A DNA stretch of 42,682 bases from Alcaligenaceae bacterium (GTDB taxonomy: Bacteria > Pseudomonadota > Gammaproteobacteria > Burkholderiales > Burkholderiaceae_B): assembly GCA_947379755.1 (NCBI GenBank), contig CANCOC010000021.1, positions 1 through 42,682 of the forward strand, written 5' to 3'. Below, piece after piece: positions 8,638 to 17,861 of this stretch; position 1 is the stretch's first letter, and every line of letters begins with the position of its first letter. Below the pieces are notes generated by a model, which was given only the letters and a program-made list of their open reading frames with translations, did not search any database and was not told the origin of the DNA. Both the position numbers and the translations under genes were made by a program.

Positions 8638-10104
8638 TTAACGTGGCAATACGGTCGAACCCATCAGGAACTCATCGACAGAGCGTGCACATTGACGACC
8701 CTCACGAATTGCCCAGACCACCAGCGACTGTCCGCGGCGCATATCGCCAGCAGCAAAGACTTTGCTGACGTTGCTGCGATAGTCCTCAGTATTTGCGCGT
8801 ACGTTACCACGGGCATCCTGCTCGACACCAAAAGCCTTGAGCACGTTGTTGACCGGGGCGACAAAACCCATCGCCAGCAGAACCAGATCTGCCTTGATAT
8901 CAAACTCAGATCCTTTGATTTCCTGCATTTTCATCTGGCCGGTTGATTCATCTTTGATCCACTCGACTTTGGCGGCTACAAGCTTTTCAACTTTACCGTT
9001 CTTTCCCTCGATCGATTTGGTCGTAATGGCCCAGTCGCGATCTGCGCCTTCTTCATGCGATGAAGAGGTGCGCAGCTTGGCGGGCCAGTAGGGCCAGGTC
9101 ATCGCTTTGTTTTCGCTTTCGGGCGGGCGTGGCATTAGTTCGATCTGAGTCACTGCAACGGCTCCGTGGCGGTTGCTTGTGCCAACGCAGTCTGATCCAG
9201 TATCGCCGCCACCAATGACTACAACATGTTTGCCTTTGGCAAGGACTTGCGAGGCGAGCTTGTCACCTGCGACCACTTTATTCTGGGGGCGCAGGAAATC
9301 CATGGCGTACATCACGCCATCGAGCTCACGGCCTTTGACAGGCAAGTCGCGTGGTGTTTCGCAGCCGCCGGTCAGGATGATTGCGTCAAATTCTTTTTGC
9401 AAGACTTCGGGTGTCTTGACCGTCAGACCTGCTGCCCACTCGTCAGTTGCCGCACCAATATAGTGGGAGACTTTGAACGTCACACCTTCGGCTTGCATCT
9501 GTTCGATCCGCTGATCAATCAGTTTCTTTTCGAGCTTAAAGTCGGGGATGCCATATCGGAGCAGCCCGCCTGCACGATCATTTTTTTCGAAGACTGTTAC
9601 GTCATGACCGGCGCGGCCAAGTTGCTGCGCGCATGCCAGACCGGCAGGGCCTGAGCCGACCACCGCAACTTTCTTGCCGGTCTTGACTGCAGCAGGTTGT
9701 GCGGTGACCCAGCCTTCTGACCAGCCTTTGTCAATGATCGCGTGCTCGATGGATTTGATGCCAACGGCATCGTCATTGATGTTAAGCGTACAGGCTGACT
9801 CGCAGGGTGCCGGACAAATACGGCCGGTAAACTCTGGAAAGTTGTTGGTCGAGTGCAGGACATCGAGTGCACCACGCCAGTTCTGGCGATAAACCAGATC
9901 ATTCCAGTCTGGAATTACGTTATTGACGGGACATCCGGTATTGCAAAACGGGATGCCGCAGTCCATGCAGCGGGCAGCCTGTTTGCCAGCCTGCTCGTCA
10001 GTCAGGTGCAGGACGAACTCATGCCAGTGCTTCAGACGGCTCTTGGGAGCTTCGGCGCCTTCCTGCAGACGCTCGAGCTCGAGAAAACCAGTAATTTTTC
10101 CCAT
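8638..10104 (-). CDS. gltD: Glutamate synthase (NADPH) small subunit
   Basis: Beta subunit of bacterial GOGAT: it oxidises NADPH through FAD and passes electrons via iron-sulfur clusters to the large subunit. It has 488 residues, the usual length. The N-terminal cysteine clusters ([14 protein letters not shown] and [13 protein letters not shown]) provide ligands for the [4Fe-4S] centres. An FAD-binding [13 protein letters not shown] motif near residue 150 and an NADPH-binding [11 protein letters not shown] motif near residue 300 follow, and a second FAD-contact motif [17 protein letters not shown] is near the C-terminus. It starts 9 bases after gltB ends, so the two form an operon. Confidence 0.97.
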   Translation of the reverse strand: MGKITGFLELERLQEGAEAPKSRLKHWHEFVLHLTDEQAGKQAARCMDCGIPFCNTGCPVNNVIPDWNDLVYRQNWRGALDVLHSTNNFPEFTGRICPAPCESACTLNINDDAVGIKSIEHAIIDKGWSEGWVTAQPAAVKTGKKVAVVGSGPAGLACAQQLGRAGHDVTVFEKNDRAGGLLRYGIPDFKLEKKLIDQRIEQMQAEGVTFKVSHYIGAATDEWAAGLTVKTPEVLQKEFDAIILTGGCETPRDLPVKGRELDGVMYAMDFLRPQNKVVAGDKLASQVLAKGKHVVVIGGGDTGSDCVGTSNRHGAVAVTQIELMPRPPESENKAMTWPYWPAKLRTSSSHEEGADRDWAITTKSIEGKNGKVEKLVAAKVEWIKDESTGQMKMQEIKGSEFDIKADLVLLAMGFVAPVNNVLKAFGVEQDARGNVRANTEDYRSNVSKVFAAGDMRRGQSLVVWAIREGRQCARSVDEFLMGSTVLPR

Positions 10105-10113
10105 GATGATTCC

Positions 10114-13100
10114 TTATGCAGCCTTAGGCTGTGGGTTGGCGGCGCGCCACATTTCACCGAGCGCGCGCTTATAGTCGACAGGCATGACTTTGACAAACTT
10201 GCCGCGCGCGGTTTCCCAGTCGCTGACCATGTCTCGGGCACAGAAGCTGCCAGTAAATCGGAAGTGATTCTCAACCAGGCGGCGCAGGATCGCTTCGTCG
10301 GTTTCGCGGTCACCGCCGCGTACCATACTGTGCCAGATGTCTATGCCTTGTTCTTTTGTTTGTGCTCCACTCGAGAGCACAGGTTCAATGGCGACCATTG
10401 TCATGTTGCAGCGTTCGCTGAACGTGTGTTCCGGATCCCAGACATACGCCACGCCACCAGACATGCCGGCAGCAAAGTTGCGACCCGTCTGACCCAGCAC
10501 AACAACCGTGCCTCCGGTCATGTATTCGCAACCATGATCTCCGGTGCCTTCAACAACAGTTGCAGCCCCAGAGTTACGCACTGCAAAACGCTCGCCGGCT
10601 ACGCCATTGAAATAGGCCTCGCCAGCCGTCGCGCCATACAGGACGGTATTGCCAACAATGATATGTTCCGGACCGAAGCCGCGGAAATCGTTTGGTGAAC
10701 GAACGATAATGCGCCCGCCCGACAAACCTTTGCCGACGTAGTCGTTGCCCTCGCCGACCAGGTCGAGCGTGATGCCGTGAACCAGGAAGGCGCCAAAACT
10801 CTGGCCTGCCGTTCCATTGCACTGGATATGGATGGTGTCATCGGGCAAGCCCTGGTCGCCATACTTTGAAGCCACGCGACCAGAGAGCATGGCACCGATC
10901 GTGCGATTGCGGTTGCGTACGGGTGTGATGAAAGATACTTTTTCACCACGTTCAATCGCAGGCAAACTCCGCTCAATCAGCTGGTGATCGAGTGCGGCTT
11001 CCAGTCCGTGATCCTGCGTTTCGATCTGACGGCGCGAACCTTCAATCGCTGGCTGATAGAACACGCGGCTAAAGTCCAGGCCTTCTGCTTTCCAGTGCTC
11101 AATGCCTGCACGGGTGTCAACCAGATCAACACGGCCGACCAGTTCATCAAAGGTACGAATCCCAAGCTGAGCCATGATCTCTCGCACTTCTTCTGCAACG
11201 AAGAAGAAGTAGTTCACCACGTGCTCAGGTTTGCCCTGGAACTTCTGGCGCAATACAGGGTCTTGTGTCGCCACCCCAACCGGACATGTGTTGAGGTGAC
11301 ATTTACGCATCATGATGCAGCCCTCAACGACCAGCGGAGCCGTTGCGAAACCGAACTCATCTGCACCGAGCAGCGCACCAATCACAACGTCCCGACCAGT
11401 TTTCATCTGGCCATCGGCCTGAACCCGAATACGGCTGCGCAGCTGGTTCAGTACCAACGTCTGCTGGGTTTCGGCCAGACCGAGTTCCCATGGCGTACCT
11501 GCATGTTTGATCGATGAGATGGGCGAGGCACCGGTGCCGCCATCATGACCTGAAATCGTGACGTGATCAGCTTTTGCTTTTGCAACGCCTGCTGCGACGG
11601 TACCGACGCCCAGTTCAGACACAAGCTTGACAGAGATCGAGGCGCGATCGTTGACGTTTTTCAGGTCATGAATGAGCTGGGCCAAGTCTTCAATCGAATA
11701 AATATCGTGATGGGGCGGCGGTGAAATCAAGCCTACTCCAGGCACTGAGCAACGCAGCTTGGCGATGTAGTCGGATACCTTATGTCCTGGTAACTGACCA
11801 CCTTCGCCTGGCTTTGCACCCTGCGCCATCTTGATCTGGATCTGATCTGCGCTCGACAGGTATTCTGCACTGACACCAAACCGGCCAGAGGCGACCTGTT
11901 TGATTTTTGAACGCATCGAATCACCTGCCTGCAGGGGGATGTCTGCAACGATGACACCGGCGCCTAGCTCAGAGGCCAGTGTTGCGCCTTTGAGGATGCC
12001 GCTTTTGCCTGTTCGCAGCTCATTGCGATAACGCAGATTATCTTCGCCACCTTCGCCAGTATTTGATTTGCCGCCAATCCGGTTCATCGCAACGGCCAGC
12101 ACAGAGTGTGCTTCGGTTGAGATCGAACCCAGCGACATCGCCCCCGTTGCAAAACGTTTGACGATATCTTTTGCTGGCTCAACTTCATCCAGCGCAATCG
12201 CACGTGCCGGATCCAGTTTGAATTCAAACAGGCCGCGCAGCGTCAGGTGACGCTTGCTTTGATCATTGATGAGCTGCGCATACTCTTTGTACGTCCGGTA
12301 GTTATTGGCACGCGTTGCATGTTGCAGTTTGGCAATGGAGTCTGGTGTCCACATGTGGTCTTCGCCACGCACGCGATACGCGTATTCGCCGCCTGTTTCC
12401 AGTGCATTGGCCAGAACGGGATCACTACTGAAGGCGGCACGGTGGGCGCGCAGGGCTTCTTCTGCGACTTCAAAAATGCCGATCCCTTCGATGGTGCTGG
12501 AGGTGCCCGAGAAGTACTTATTGACGAGCGCGGAGCGTAAGCCGACTGCTTCAAAAATCTGTGCGCCGCAGTAGGACATGTACGTTGAAATGCCCATTTT
12601 GGACATGACTTTATTCAGGCCTTTACCAATGGCCTTGATGTAGTTTTTGACTGCTTTGTCGGGATGATCCGACATGGCTTCCAGGCTTTCAATTGCGAGG
12701 AATGGGTGGATCGCTTCGGCGCCGTAGCCACCAAGTAGCGCAAAGTGATGGACTTCACGCGCGGAGCCTGTTTCAACCACTAGCCCGGTATTGGTGCGAA
12801 GACCTTCGCGAATCAGGTGTTGGTGGACAGCAGAAGTGGCGAGCAGCGCAGGAATGGCAACACGTTCACTATCTACATTGCGGTCGGTGAGAATCAGGAC
12901 ATTAAAGCCACTGTGGACCGCATCAACAGCTTTGGCACAGAGCGCCGCCAGACGTGCCTCGATGCCATCGGGGCCCCAGGCAGCCGGGTATGTGATGTCG
13001 AGTGCAAAGCTGCGGAATTTGTCGCCCGTCACCTGTGCAATGCCACGGATGCGATCCATCTCTTCGGAGTCCAGCACTGGCTGAGTGATTTCCAGGCGCA

Positions 13101-14850
13101 GTGGCGGATTGACGTTGTTGATATCAAGCAGGTTGGGCTTGGGACCGACGAACGAAACCAGTGACATGACCATCTGTTCGCGAATTGGATCAATCGGTGG
13201 ATTGGTGACCTGTGCGAACAATTGACGAAAATAATTGTAGAAAGGCTTTGACTTATCAGACAGAATCGCCAGCGGAGCATCGTTGCCCATGGAGCCGATT
13301 GCTTCTTCGCCGCTGTTTGCCATGACTTCGAGGACAAATTTGTAATCCTCTTGCGTCCAGCCGAAAGCTTGTTGCCGATCAAGTAACGTGGAGACTGGCT
13401 TTGGCAGGGCAGCGTCCAGGGGCAGTGGCAGTGAGTCCAGCTTGACGCGCAGGCGGTCAATCCACTGGCGGTAGGGGCGCGAGTTTGCCAGCTGCGATTT
13501 GATTTCAGCGTCATCAATGATGCGCCCTTGCTCCAGGTCAATCAGGAACATTTTGCCGGGTTGCAGACGCCATTTTTTGACGATACGATTTTCAGGAATG
13601 GGCAGCGTGCCGGCTTCAGACGCCATAATGACCATGTCATCATCCGTGATCAGATAGCGTGCCGGACGCAAACCGTTGCGATCAAGCGTCGCACCAATCT
13701 GGCGGCCATCGGTAAAGGCAACAGCCGCCGGGCCGTCCCAGGGTTCCATCATTGCGGCGTGGTATTCGTAAAAAGCGCGCCTGCTCTCATCCATGTGTGT
13801 GTGTTGTTCCCATGCCTCCGGGATCATCATCATCATGGCGTGGGCAAGTGAGTAGCCCGACATCACCAGCAGTTCAAGGCAATTGTCAAAGGTTGCCGTA
13901 TCAGACTGACCCTCGTACACGATCGGGTACAGCTTTTGCAGATCTTCGCCGAGCACAGCTGACTGCATTTTGCCTTCGCGTGCGCGCAACCAGTTGAAGT
14001 TGCCCTTCACGGTGTTGATTTCACCGTTGTGGGCAATCATGCGATAGGGGTGTGCCAGCGGCCAGGCAGGGAAGGTATTTGTCGAAAAGCGCTGATGCAC
14101 GAGCGCAACAGCAGAAACCGTCCGGGGGTCAGCAAGATCCTTGTAGTACGCACCCACCTGATTGGCGAGCAAGAGGCCTTTATAGACGACGGTCCGCACA
14201 GAAGCCGAGGGTACAAAATATTCTTTGCCGTGGGCAAGTCCCATCGCTGTAATCGCATGGCTGGCTGCCTTGCGGATCACATACAGTTTGCGCTCAAGTG
14301 CATCAGGCACCATCACATCGGCGCCACGGCCAATGAACAGCTGGCGGATCACCGGCTCACAGGCGCGTACGGCTGGCGACATTGGCATTTCGGTGTCGAC
14401 GGGGACGTCGCGCCAACCCAGTACAACCTGGCCTTCGGCACGCACTGCACGCTCAAGCTCTTGCTCACAGGCCAGACGTGAAGCGATTTCTTTTGGCAGA
14501 AACACCATCGCTACACCATACTCGCCGGGAGCAGGAAGTGTCACATTCTGGCGGGCGAGATCTTCGCGGTAGAACGCATCGGGAATCTGGATCAGGATGC
14601 CGGCGCCATCACCCATCAGCTTGTCAGCGCCCACGGCGCCACGATGGTCGAGATTTTCGAGAATCTTCAGACCTTGTTCAATGATGGAATGGCTTCTGTT
14701 GCCCTTGATGTGTGCGACAAACCCTACGCCACAGGCATCGTGCTCATTGGCAGGCGAGTACAGACCTTGCGCCTGAGGCAAGCCCACGGTGGGCACTGCG
14801 GGAGTGGTGCGGGCCTGGGTAGGGAAAAACTTCAAAGGATGAGTTGACAT
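10114..14850 (-). CDS. gltB: Glutamate synthase (NADPH) large subunit
   Basis: Alpha subunit of GOGAT, 1578 residues: it hydrolyses glutamine, channels ammonia and makes glutamate from 2-oxoglutarate. A short propeptide precedes the catalytic N-terminal cysteine at about residue 40 ([14 protein letters not shown]), which is expected to become the mature N-terminus. The class II amidotransferase domain is followed by the central domain, the FMN-binding synthase domain with [19 protein letters not shown], and the [3Fe-4S] ligands [12 protein letters not shown] (Cys spacing 6 and 5), then the C-terminal beta-helix rich in glycine. GGAGC sits just before the ATG. A possible promoter lies at 14897-14925. 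Confidence 0.98.
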   Translation of the reverse strand: MSTHPLKFFPTQARTTPAVPTVGLPQAQGLYSPANEHDACGVGFVAHIKGNRSHSIIEQGLKILENLDHRGAVGADKLMGDGAGILIQIPDAFYREDLARQNVTLPAPGEYGVAMVFLPKEIASRLACEQELERAVRAEGQVVLGWRDVPVDTEMPMSPAVRACEPVIRQLFIGRGADVMVPDALERKLYVIRKAASHAITAMGLAHGKEYFVPSASVRTVVYKGLLLANQVGAYYKDLADPRTVSAVALVHQRFSTNTFPAWPLAHPYRMIAHNGEINTVKGNFNWLRAREGKMQSAVLGEDLQKLYPIVYEGQSDTATFDNCLELLVMSGYSLAHAMMMMIPEAWEQHTHMDESRRAFYEYHAAMMEPWDGPAAVAFTDGRQIGATLDRNGLRPARYLITDDDMVIMASEAGTLPIPENRIVKKWRLQPGKMFLIDLEQGRIIDDAEIKSQLANSRPYRQWIDRLRVKLDSLPLPLDAALPKPVSTLLDRQQAFGWTQEDYKFVLEVMANSGEEAIGSMGNDAPLAILSDKSKPFYNYFRQLFAQVTNPPIDPIREQMVMSLVSFVGPKPNLLDINNVNPPLRLEITQPVLDSEEMDRIRGIAQVTGDKFRSFALDITYPAAWGPDGIEARLAALCAKAVDAVHSGFNVLILTDRNVDSERVAIPALLATSAVHQHLIREGLRTNTGLVVETGSAREVHHFALLGGYGAEAIHPFLAIESLEAMSDHPDKAVKNYIKAIGKGLNKVMSKMGISTYMSYCGAQIFEAVGLRSALVNKYFSGTSSTIEGIGIFEVAEEALRAHRAAFSSDPVLANALETGGEYAYRVRGEDHMWTPDSIAKLQHATRANNYRTYKEYAQLINDQSKRHLTLRGLFEFKLDPARAIALDEVEPAKDIVKRFATGAMSLGSISTEAHSVLAVAMNRIGGKSNTGEGGEDNLRYRNELRTGKSGILKGATLASELGAGVIVADIPLQAGDSMRSKIKQVASGRFGVSAEYLSSADQIQIKMAQGAKPGEGGQLPGHKVSDYIAKLRCSVPGVGLISPPPHHDIYSIEDLAQLIHDLKNVNDRASISVKLVSELGVGTVAAGVAKAKADHVTISGHDGGTGASPISSIKHAGTPWELGLAETQQTLVLNQLRSRIRVQADGQMKTGRDVVIGALLGADEFGFATAPLVVEGCIMMRKCHLNTCPVGVATQDPVLRQKFQGKPEHVVNYFFFVAEEVREIMAQLGIRTFDELVGRVDLVDTRAGIEHWKAEGLDFSRVFYQPAIEGSRRQIETQDHGLEAALDHQLIERSLPAIERGEKVSFITPVRNRNRTIGAMLSGRVASKYGDQGLPDDTIHIQCNGTAGQSFGAFLVHGITLDLVGEGNDYVGKGLSGGRIIVRSPNDFRGFGPEHIIVGNTVLYGATAGEAYFNGVAGERFAVRNSGAATVVEGTGDHGCEYMTGGTVVVLGQTGRNFAAGMSGGVAYVWDPEHTFSERCNMTMVAIEPVLSSGAQTKEQGIDIWHSMVRGGDRETDEAILRRLVENHFRFTGSFCARDMVSDWETARGKFVKVMPVDYKRALGEMWRAANPQPKAA

Positions 14851-14896
14851 GTCGTGCTCCGAAAACGCCGCGGCTATGTTGCAGTGCGAGGTCGAA

Positions 14897-14925
14897 ACGA
14901 TACGCTGGAAAATCTAGCAGCGCAA
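14897..14925 (-). promoter_or_regulatory. Possible sigma70 promoter of gltBD
   Basis: On the minus strand TTGCGC (14925-14920) and TATCGT (14902-14897) are separated by 17 bases and lie about 50 bases upstream of the gltB start. Both hexamers are imperfect matches, so this is only a candidate. Confidence 0.3.
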
Positions 14926-14929
14926 GCAA

Positions 14930-14949
14930 ATAAAAAGGGGTACGTCCCC
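14930..14949 (-). terminator. Probable Rho-independent terminator after the transposase-like gene
   Basis: On the minus strand GGGG-ACGTA-CCCC forms a short GC stem, flanked by AAA and TTT that can extend it, and is followed by TTTTTATTT. It lies about 30 bases past the stop codon of the transposase-like gene and upstream of the gltB promoter region, so it would insulate gltB. It uses part of the larger inverted repeat at 14944-14991. Confidence 0.5.
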
Positions 14950-14991
14950 ATTTAATAGTTGCCTCAACTTGGTGCCAAATTAAATGGGGAC
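14944..14991. repeat. 13-bp inverted repeat (GGGGAC motif) at the end of the transposase-like gene
   Basis: Perfect 13-bp arms, GTCCCCATTTAAT at 14944-14956 and ATTAAATGGGGAC at 14979-14991, enclose 22 bases that contain a second small hairpin (AGTTG-CCT-CAACT, 14957-14969). The stop codon of the transposase-like gene lies in the right arm. The right arm continues as GGGGACAGACTTA, a sequence I associate from memory with short repeats near Y1/REP transposases in proteobacteria. Confidence 0.65.
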
Positions 14992-15699
14992 AGACTTATG
15001 TGGTGCCAGGATGGTGCCTTTTTTGGGCCGTCCACGTGACCCAGGCAAGACGCGACGGCTGGCAAGCGGTGAAAGCTCTGCAAGAAAGGCTTCGCGTCCC
15101 AGTGCCCATTGTCCCCGCAGGCTTTGTTCAATCCTCTGGGCTGTGGCGGGTGGGTTGCCATCTTGCAGTCGCTTGCGATAGATCGCCTGCCGGTCAAAGG
15201 GGGTGTTGCCACAGGCCCAGTAATCAACATGCTGGGCAAGCCAGGTGGGTGCCACGCCCGGTGAGCCCACATGGACAGAGGCTGAAGACCAGGGCCAGAG
15301 TTCAGGGTCATCCACCAGGCCCGTGCGCACCGGCAGGCGCTCAAGCCAGATCAGTGCGTCCAGTAACCAGTATCCAGGTTCAATAATGGTTGAACGGTAC
15401 CGCCCCTGGAATACTGATCCGGCCTTGAGTCGGGCCGCCAAGTGACGGCCGAGCGACTGAATCAGCTTAGGGATACCTTGTTGATCGTCAGGGGTGGCAA
15501 TCAGCGCAATCGAATCGGGCGTCAGGACCCACCCATGGATGGCGACGTTGTAGCGCAGTGAGGCGTCACCCATCCAAACCACCAGATCGGAAAACAAGCG
15601 CGCGGAATCATCAACAGACGCCAGCGTGGCGCAGCTGGCCAGATCAGCAAAAATCAGCTGTGGCAAACCAGGGGCATAGAGTCGGGGCAGGCGGGCCAT
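14980..15699 (-). CDS. Transposase-like protein of the REP-associated Y1 family, probably catalytically inactive
   Basis: The start at 15699 gives 239 residues beginning MARLPRLYAPGLPQ, the usual opening of REP-associated tyrosine transposase relatives; a longer reading upstream would run into the neighbouring gene and lacks family similarity. Family blocks remain: WVLTPDSIALIATP, GSVFQGRYRSTIIEP, LERLPVRTGLVDDPELWPWSS, NTPFDRQAIYRKRL and the basic C-terminal RGRPKKG. In active members the HUH metal site reads NHVH, but here the equivalent place is DSIA, and the catalytic tyrosine of the RYIELNPVRAG motif corresponds to Trp in ALIWLERLPVRTG. Both catalytic elements therefore appear lost while the frame stays open, which suggests a domesticated DNA- or RNA-binding protein. 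It ends inside an inverted repeat. Confidence 0.8.
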   Translation of the reverse strand: MARLPRLYAPGLPQLIFADLASCATLASVDDSARLFSDLVVWMGDASLRYNVAIHGWVLTPDSIALIATPDDQQGIPKLIQSLGRHLAARLKAGSVFQGRYRSTIIEPGYWLLDALIWLERLPVRTGLVDDPELWPWSSASVHVGSPGVAPTWLAQHVDYWACGNTPFDRQAIYRKRLQDGNPPATAQRIEQSLRGQWALGREAFLAELSPLASRRVLPGSRGRPKKGTILAPHKSVPI

Positions 15700-15721
15700 A
15701 TCGGAGGATGAGGCAGGACCG

Positions 15722-16666
15722 TCAGGGTTTGCGCAGACGGTAAAAGAGGTTGGGTTCGCTGACGATATAGATGTTGCCCATGTCATCAGTCGCGATACCC
15801 TCAGGTCTGGGCATAGGTTTGCCGCCTTTGGGTGAAAGCGACAGCATGCCACGCCCTTCGCCACTGTCGCCGTCGAGTTGAACAATCATCTGGGATTCTT
15901 CACTCAGCAGGAAGACGCGACCAGAGGAGGAGTCGACCTCAACTGAGGACAGATCGGTTGCAAAGGGGACATCGTCCAGCCAGTAGCTGAAATTTTCGAT
16001 CCGTAAACCGCGCGACTCGGGTGATTGCAGGTTATTCAGGCCGCTCACGCGGTACAGCGCCCTTGGGCTGTGTTCTTTTGCAATGTAAAGGCGGTCGCGC
16101 TTGAGGTCATAGCCAAGGCCGTCAAAGCCATAATTGCTGTCTTCGCTCTCTCCAAACCGCAGGATCAGTGAAAAGGAGCGTGTCACATCCAATGTCTGAG
16201 GGGTGGCTGGAATTTCGGTAATCACCACACGATTACGTTTGCCGTTCACCATGGCAATGCGGTTGCCGCCCACCCAGGCAATCCCGTTCACATCAGAGAT
16301 GCCTTTAAGCGGGTAAGTAGCCAGGAGCTCGCCATCGGTCGAAAGTGCAACGAGTGTGGCGGGTTTATTGAGTACCGCCCAGAGACGTTTTTGTAACGGG
16401 TCGTAGGTCAGTCCCGAAAAATTACCTTCAAGGCCTGCGACTGTGATGGGTGTATCGGGCGCAGCGTAACCAGTGAGGGTATTGCCACCCGCAGCTGAAA
16501 TTTTCTTTTCCCATTGGGCTTGTTTGGCTGCCAGCCCAGAAACCCAGCGATAAGCGACCTGCTCGGCATGGTAATAGCGCACGCCGATATACGTTGCCCA
16601 TCCTACAAGGATGACAAGCAAACAGGCCAGCAGAATTTTTGAGAGAAACTTGACTAAATCGGACAT
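15722..16666 (-). CDS. SdiA-regulated (YjiK-like) beta-propeller membrane-anchored protein
   Basis: The protein is 314 residues from the ATG at 16666, which places one membrane segment at about residues 9-29 (LLACLLVILVGWATYIGVRY); an in-frame upstream start would add 15 polar residues. The remainder is predicted to face the periplasm. Blocks such as LEGNFSGLTYDPLQKRLWAV, GISDVNGIAWVGGNRIAMVN, GFDGLGYDLKRDRLYIAKE and LPRPEGIATDDMGNIYIVSEPN-type repeats (here PMPRPEGIATDDMGN) match the SdiA-regulated family, a six-bladed propeller-like fold. The molecular function of the family is unknown to me. It lies just upstream of the transposase-like gene, with 22 bases between them. Confidence 0.85.
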   Translation of the reverse strand: MSDLVKFLSKILLACLLVILVGWATYIGVRYYHAEQVAYRWVSGLAAKQAQWEKKISAAGGNTLTGYAAPDTPITVAGLEGNFSGLTYDPLQKRLWAVLNKPATLVALSTDGELLATYPLKGISDVNGIAWVGGNRIAMVNGKRNRVVITEIPATPQTLDVTRSFSLILRFGESEDSNYGFDGLGYDLKRDRLYIAKEHSPRALYRVSGLNNLQSPESRGLRIENFSYWLDDVPFATDLSSVEVDSSSGRVFLLSEESQMIVQLDGDSGEGRGMLSLSPKGGKPMPRPEGIATDDMGNIYIVSEPNLFYRLRKP

Positions 16667-16775
16667 ACCCGAATCCAGGGTGACGCATTGCGGCGAATGC
16701 GCCGCTCGCATCGAGCACGATCAGCTTAACACTGCTGGAAGATTTGCGGAACTAAAGGGTTCAATTTCGGTCATA

Positions 16776-16802
16776 TTGGCACTCGACGTGCAAGAGTGCT
16801 AA
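16776..16802 (+). promoter_or_regulatory. CIRCE operator (HrcA binding site) upstream of rpoH
   Basis: The half-sites TTGGCACTC (16776-16784) and GAGTGCTAA (16794-16802) are separated by exactly nine bases, matching the CIRCE consensus TTAGCACTC-N9-GAGTGCTAA at 17 of 18 positions. It ends 43 bases before the rpoH start. HrcA repressor binding here would couple sigma32 synthesis to the GroE-dependent activity of HrcA. hrcA itself is not in the window. Confidence 0.9.
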
Positions 16803-16805
16803 GAT
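16776..16805 (+). promoter_or_regulatory. Probable sigma70 promoter of rpoH, covered by CIRCE
   Basis: TTGGCA (16776-16781, 5/6 match to the -35 box) and TAAGAT (16800-16805, 4/6 match to the -10 box) are 18 bases apart. The left CIRCE half-site includes the -35 box and the right half-site touches the -10 box, so repressor and RNA polymerase would compete directly. Transcription would begin near 16812, giving a leader of about 34 bases. Confidence 0.6.
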
Positions 16806-16845
16806 TTGTAAACCGCTTGCACCTCAGTTTAGGAGCAACAACATC

Positions 16846-17727
16846 ATGACAAGTTCAACTGCTTTGACTTTGCAACCTAACCAACTCGCGATGGCGATCT
16901 CAAACCCAGGTGCTCTGGGGACAATTGAGGCCTACATCGGAACCGTAAACCGCCTGCCCGTGCTTTCGCAAGAGCAGGAGTCGACTCTTGCCCGCCGCCT
17001 GCGGGACCAGGAAGATATCGATGCTGCGCGTGAGCTCGTCCTGTCGCATTTGCGACTCGTCGTATCGGTTGCCCGTCAGTATCTCGGCTACGGCTTGCCA
17101 CATGCCGACCTGATCCAGGAGGGCAACGTCGGTCTGATGAAGGCCGTCAAGCGCTTTGATCCCGAACGCGGTGTGCGACTGGTATCGTTTGCCGTGCACT
17201 GGATCAAGGCTGAGATCCATGAATACATCGTGCGTAACTGGCGTATGGTCAAGGTCGCCACGACCAAGGCACAGCGCAAACTATTCTTTAATCTTCGCAG
17301 CATGCGTCCCGACGGGCATACGCTGGACCCGGCAAAAGTCGACGAAATTGCCAACGCACTCAACGTGCGGGCAGAAGATGTGCGCGAAATGGAAGTCCGG
17401 ATGTCCGGGCGCGAGATGTCGCTTGAAAATCAGGACGACGACGACGATTCTTATGCACCGATCGCTTACCTGTCGGATGAGGGCATGTCAGATCCAACGC
17501 GTGTGCTTGAACGACGGGCTGCCGATGAGCTGCAAGGTAACGGCCTGAGTCAGGCGCTTGAACTGCTGGATCCCCGCTCGCGCAGAATCGTTGAGGCACG
17601 ATGGTTGCAGGACGATGGCGGTGCAACCTTGCATGATCTGGCAAAAGAGTTTGGTGTTTCTGCCGAGCGTATTCGTCAGATTGAAGTCGCTGCAATGAAA
17701 AAAATGCGCCTCAAACTTTCTGCCTGA
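16846..17727 (+). CDS. rpoH: RNA polymerase sigma-32 factor
   Basis: Heat-shock sigma factor, 293 residues, normal length. Region 2 includes HLRLVVSVARQYLGYGLPHADLIQEGNVGLMKAVKRFDP-type sequence (around residues 68-107). The RpoH box, unique to sigma32 and linked to FtsH/DnaK control, reads QRKLFFNLR at about residues 143-151. The C-terminal region 4 helix-turn-helix carries LHDLAKEFGVSAERIRQIE near residues 265-283. AGGAG lies about ten bases upstream of the ATG. The gene stands alone between the CIRCE-containing promoter and a strong terminator. A short 5' leader argues against an E. coli-like extended RNA thermometer, but I did not fold it. Confidence 0.97.
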   Translation: MTSSTALTLQPNQLAMAISNPGALGTIEAYIGTVNRLPVLSQEQESTLARRLRDQEDIDAARELVLSHLRLVVSVARQYLGYGLPHADLIQEGNVGLMKAVKRFDPERGVRLVSFAVHWIKAEIHEYIVRNWRMVKVATTKAQRKLFFNLRSMRPDGHTLDPAKVDEIANALNVRAEDVREMEVRMSGREMSLENQDDDDDSYAPIAYLSDEGMSDPTRVLERRAADELQGNGLSQALELLDPRSRRIVEARWLQDDGGATLHDLAKEFGVSAERIRQIEVAAMKKMRLKLSA

Positions 17728-17781
17728 CCCCAGACGCCTCGCATCAGCCACACAGGCTGCAGTGAGGTCTGCGTCAGAGAA

Positions 17782-17805
17782 GCACCCGCAAGGGTGTTTT
17801 TTTTT
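17782..17805 (+). terminator. Rho-independent terminator of rpoH
   Basis: CACCC-GCAA-GGGTG stem-loop (17783-17796) followed directly by nine T residues, 55 bases after the rpoH stop codon. Confidence 0.88.
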
Positions 17806-17861
17806 GGCTACCATTGCTGATCTAACGGATGTTGAACCAAATCGCACTCAGGTGAAATAAG

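Noticed and set aside
9853..10698. Plus-strand reading frame of 281 codons antisense to gltD and gltB
   Set aside because: Overlaps the conserved ends of two well-supported genes; its protein has no domain character and arises from the opposite-strand codon pattern.
15700..15885. 62-codon in-frame N-terminal extension of the transposase-like gene
   Set aside because: It overlaps the end of the YjiK-like gene and has no family similarity; MARLPRL is the normal family start.
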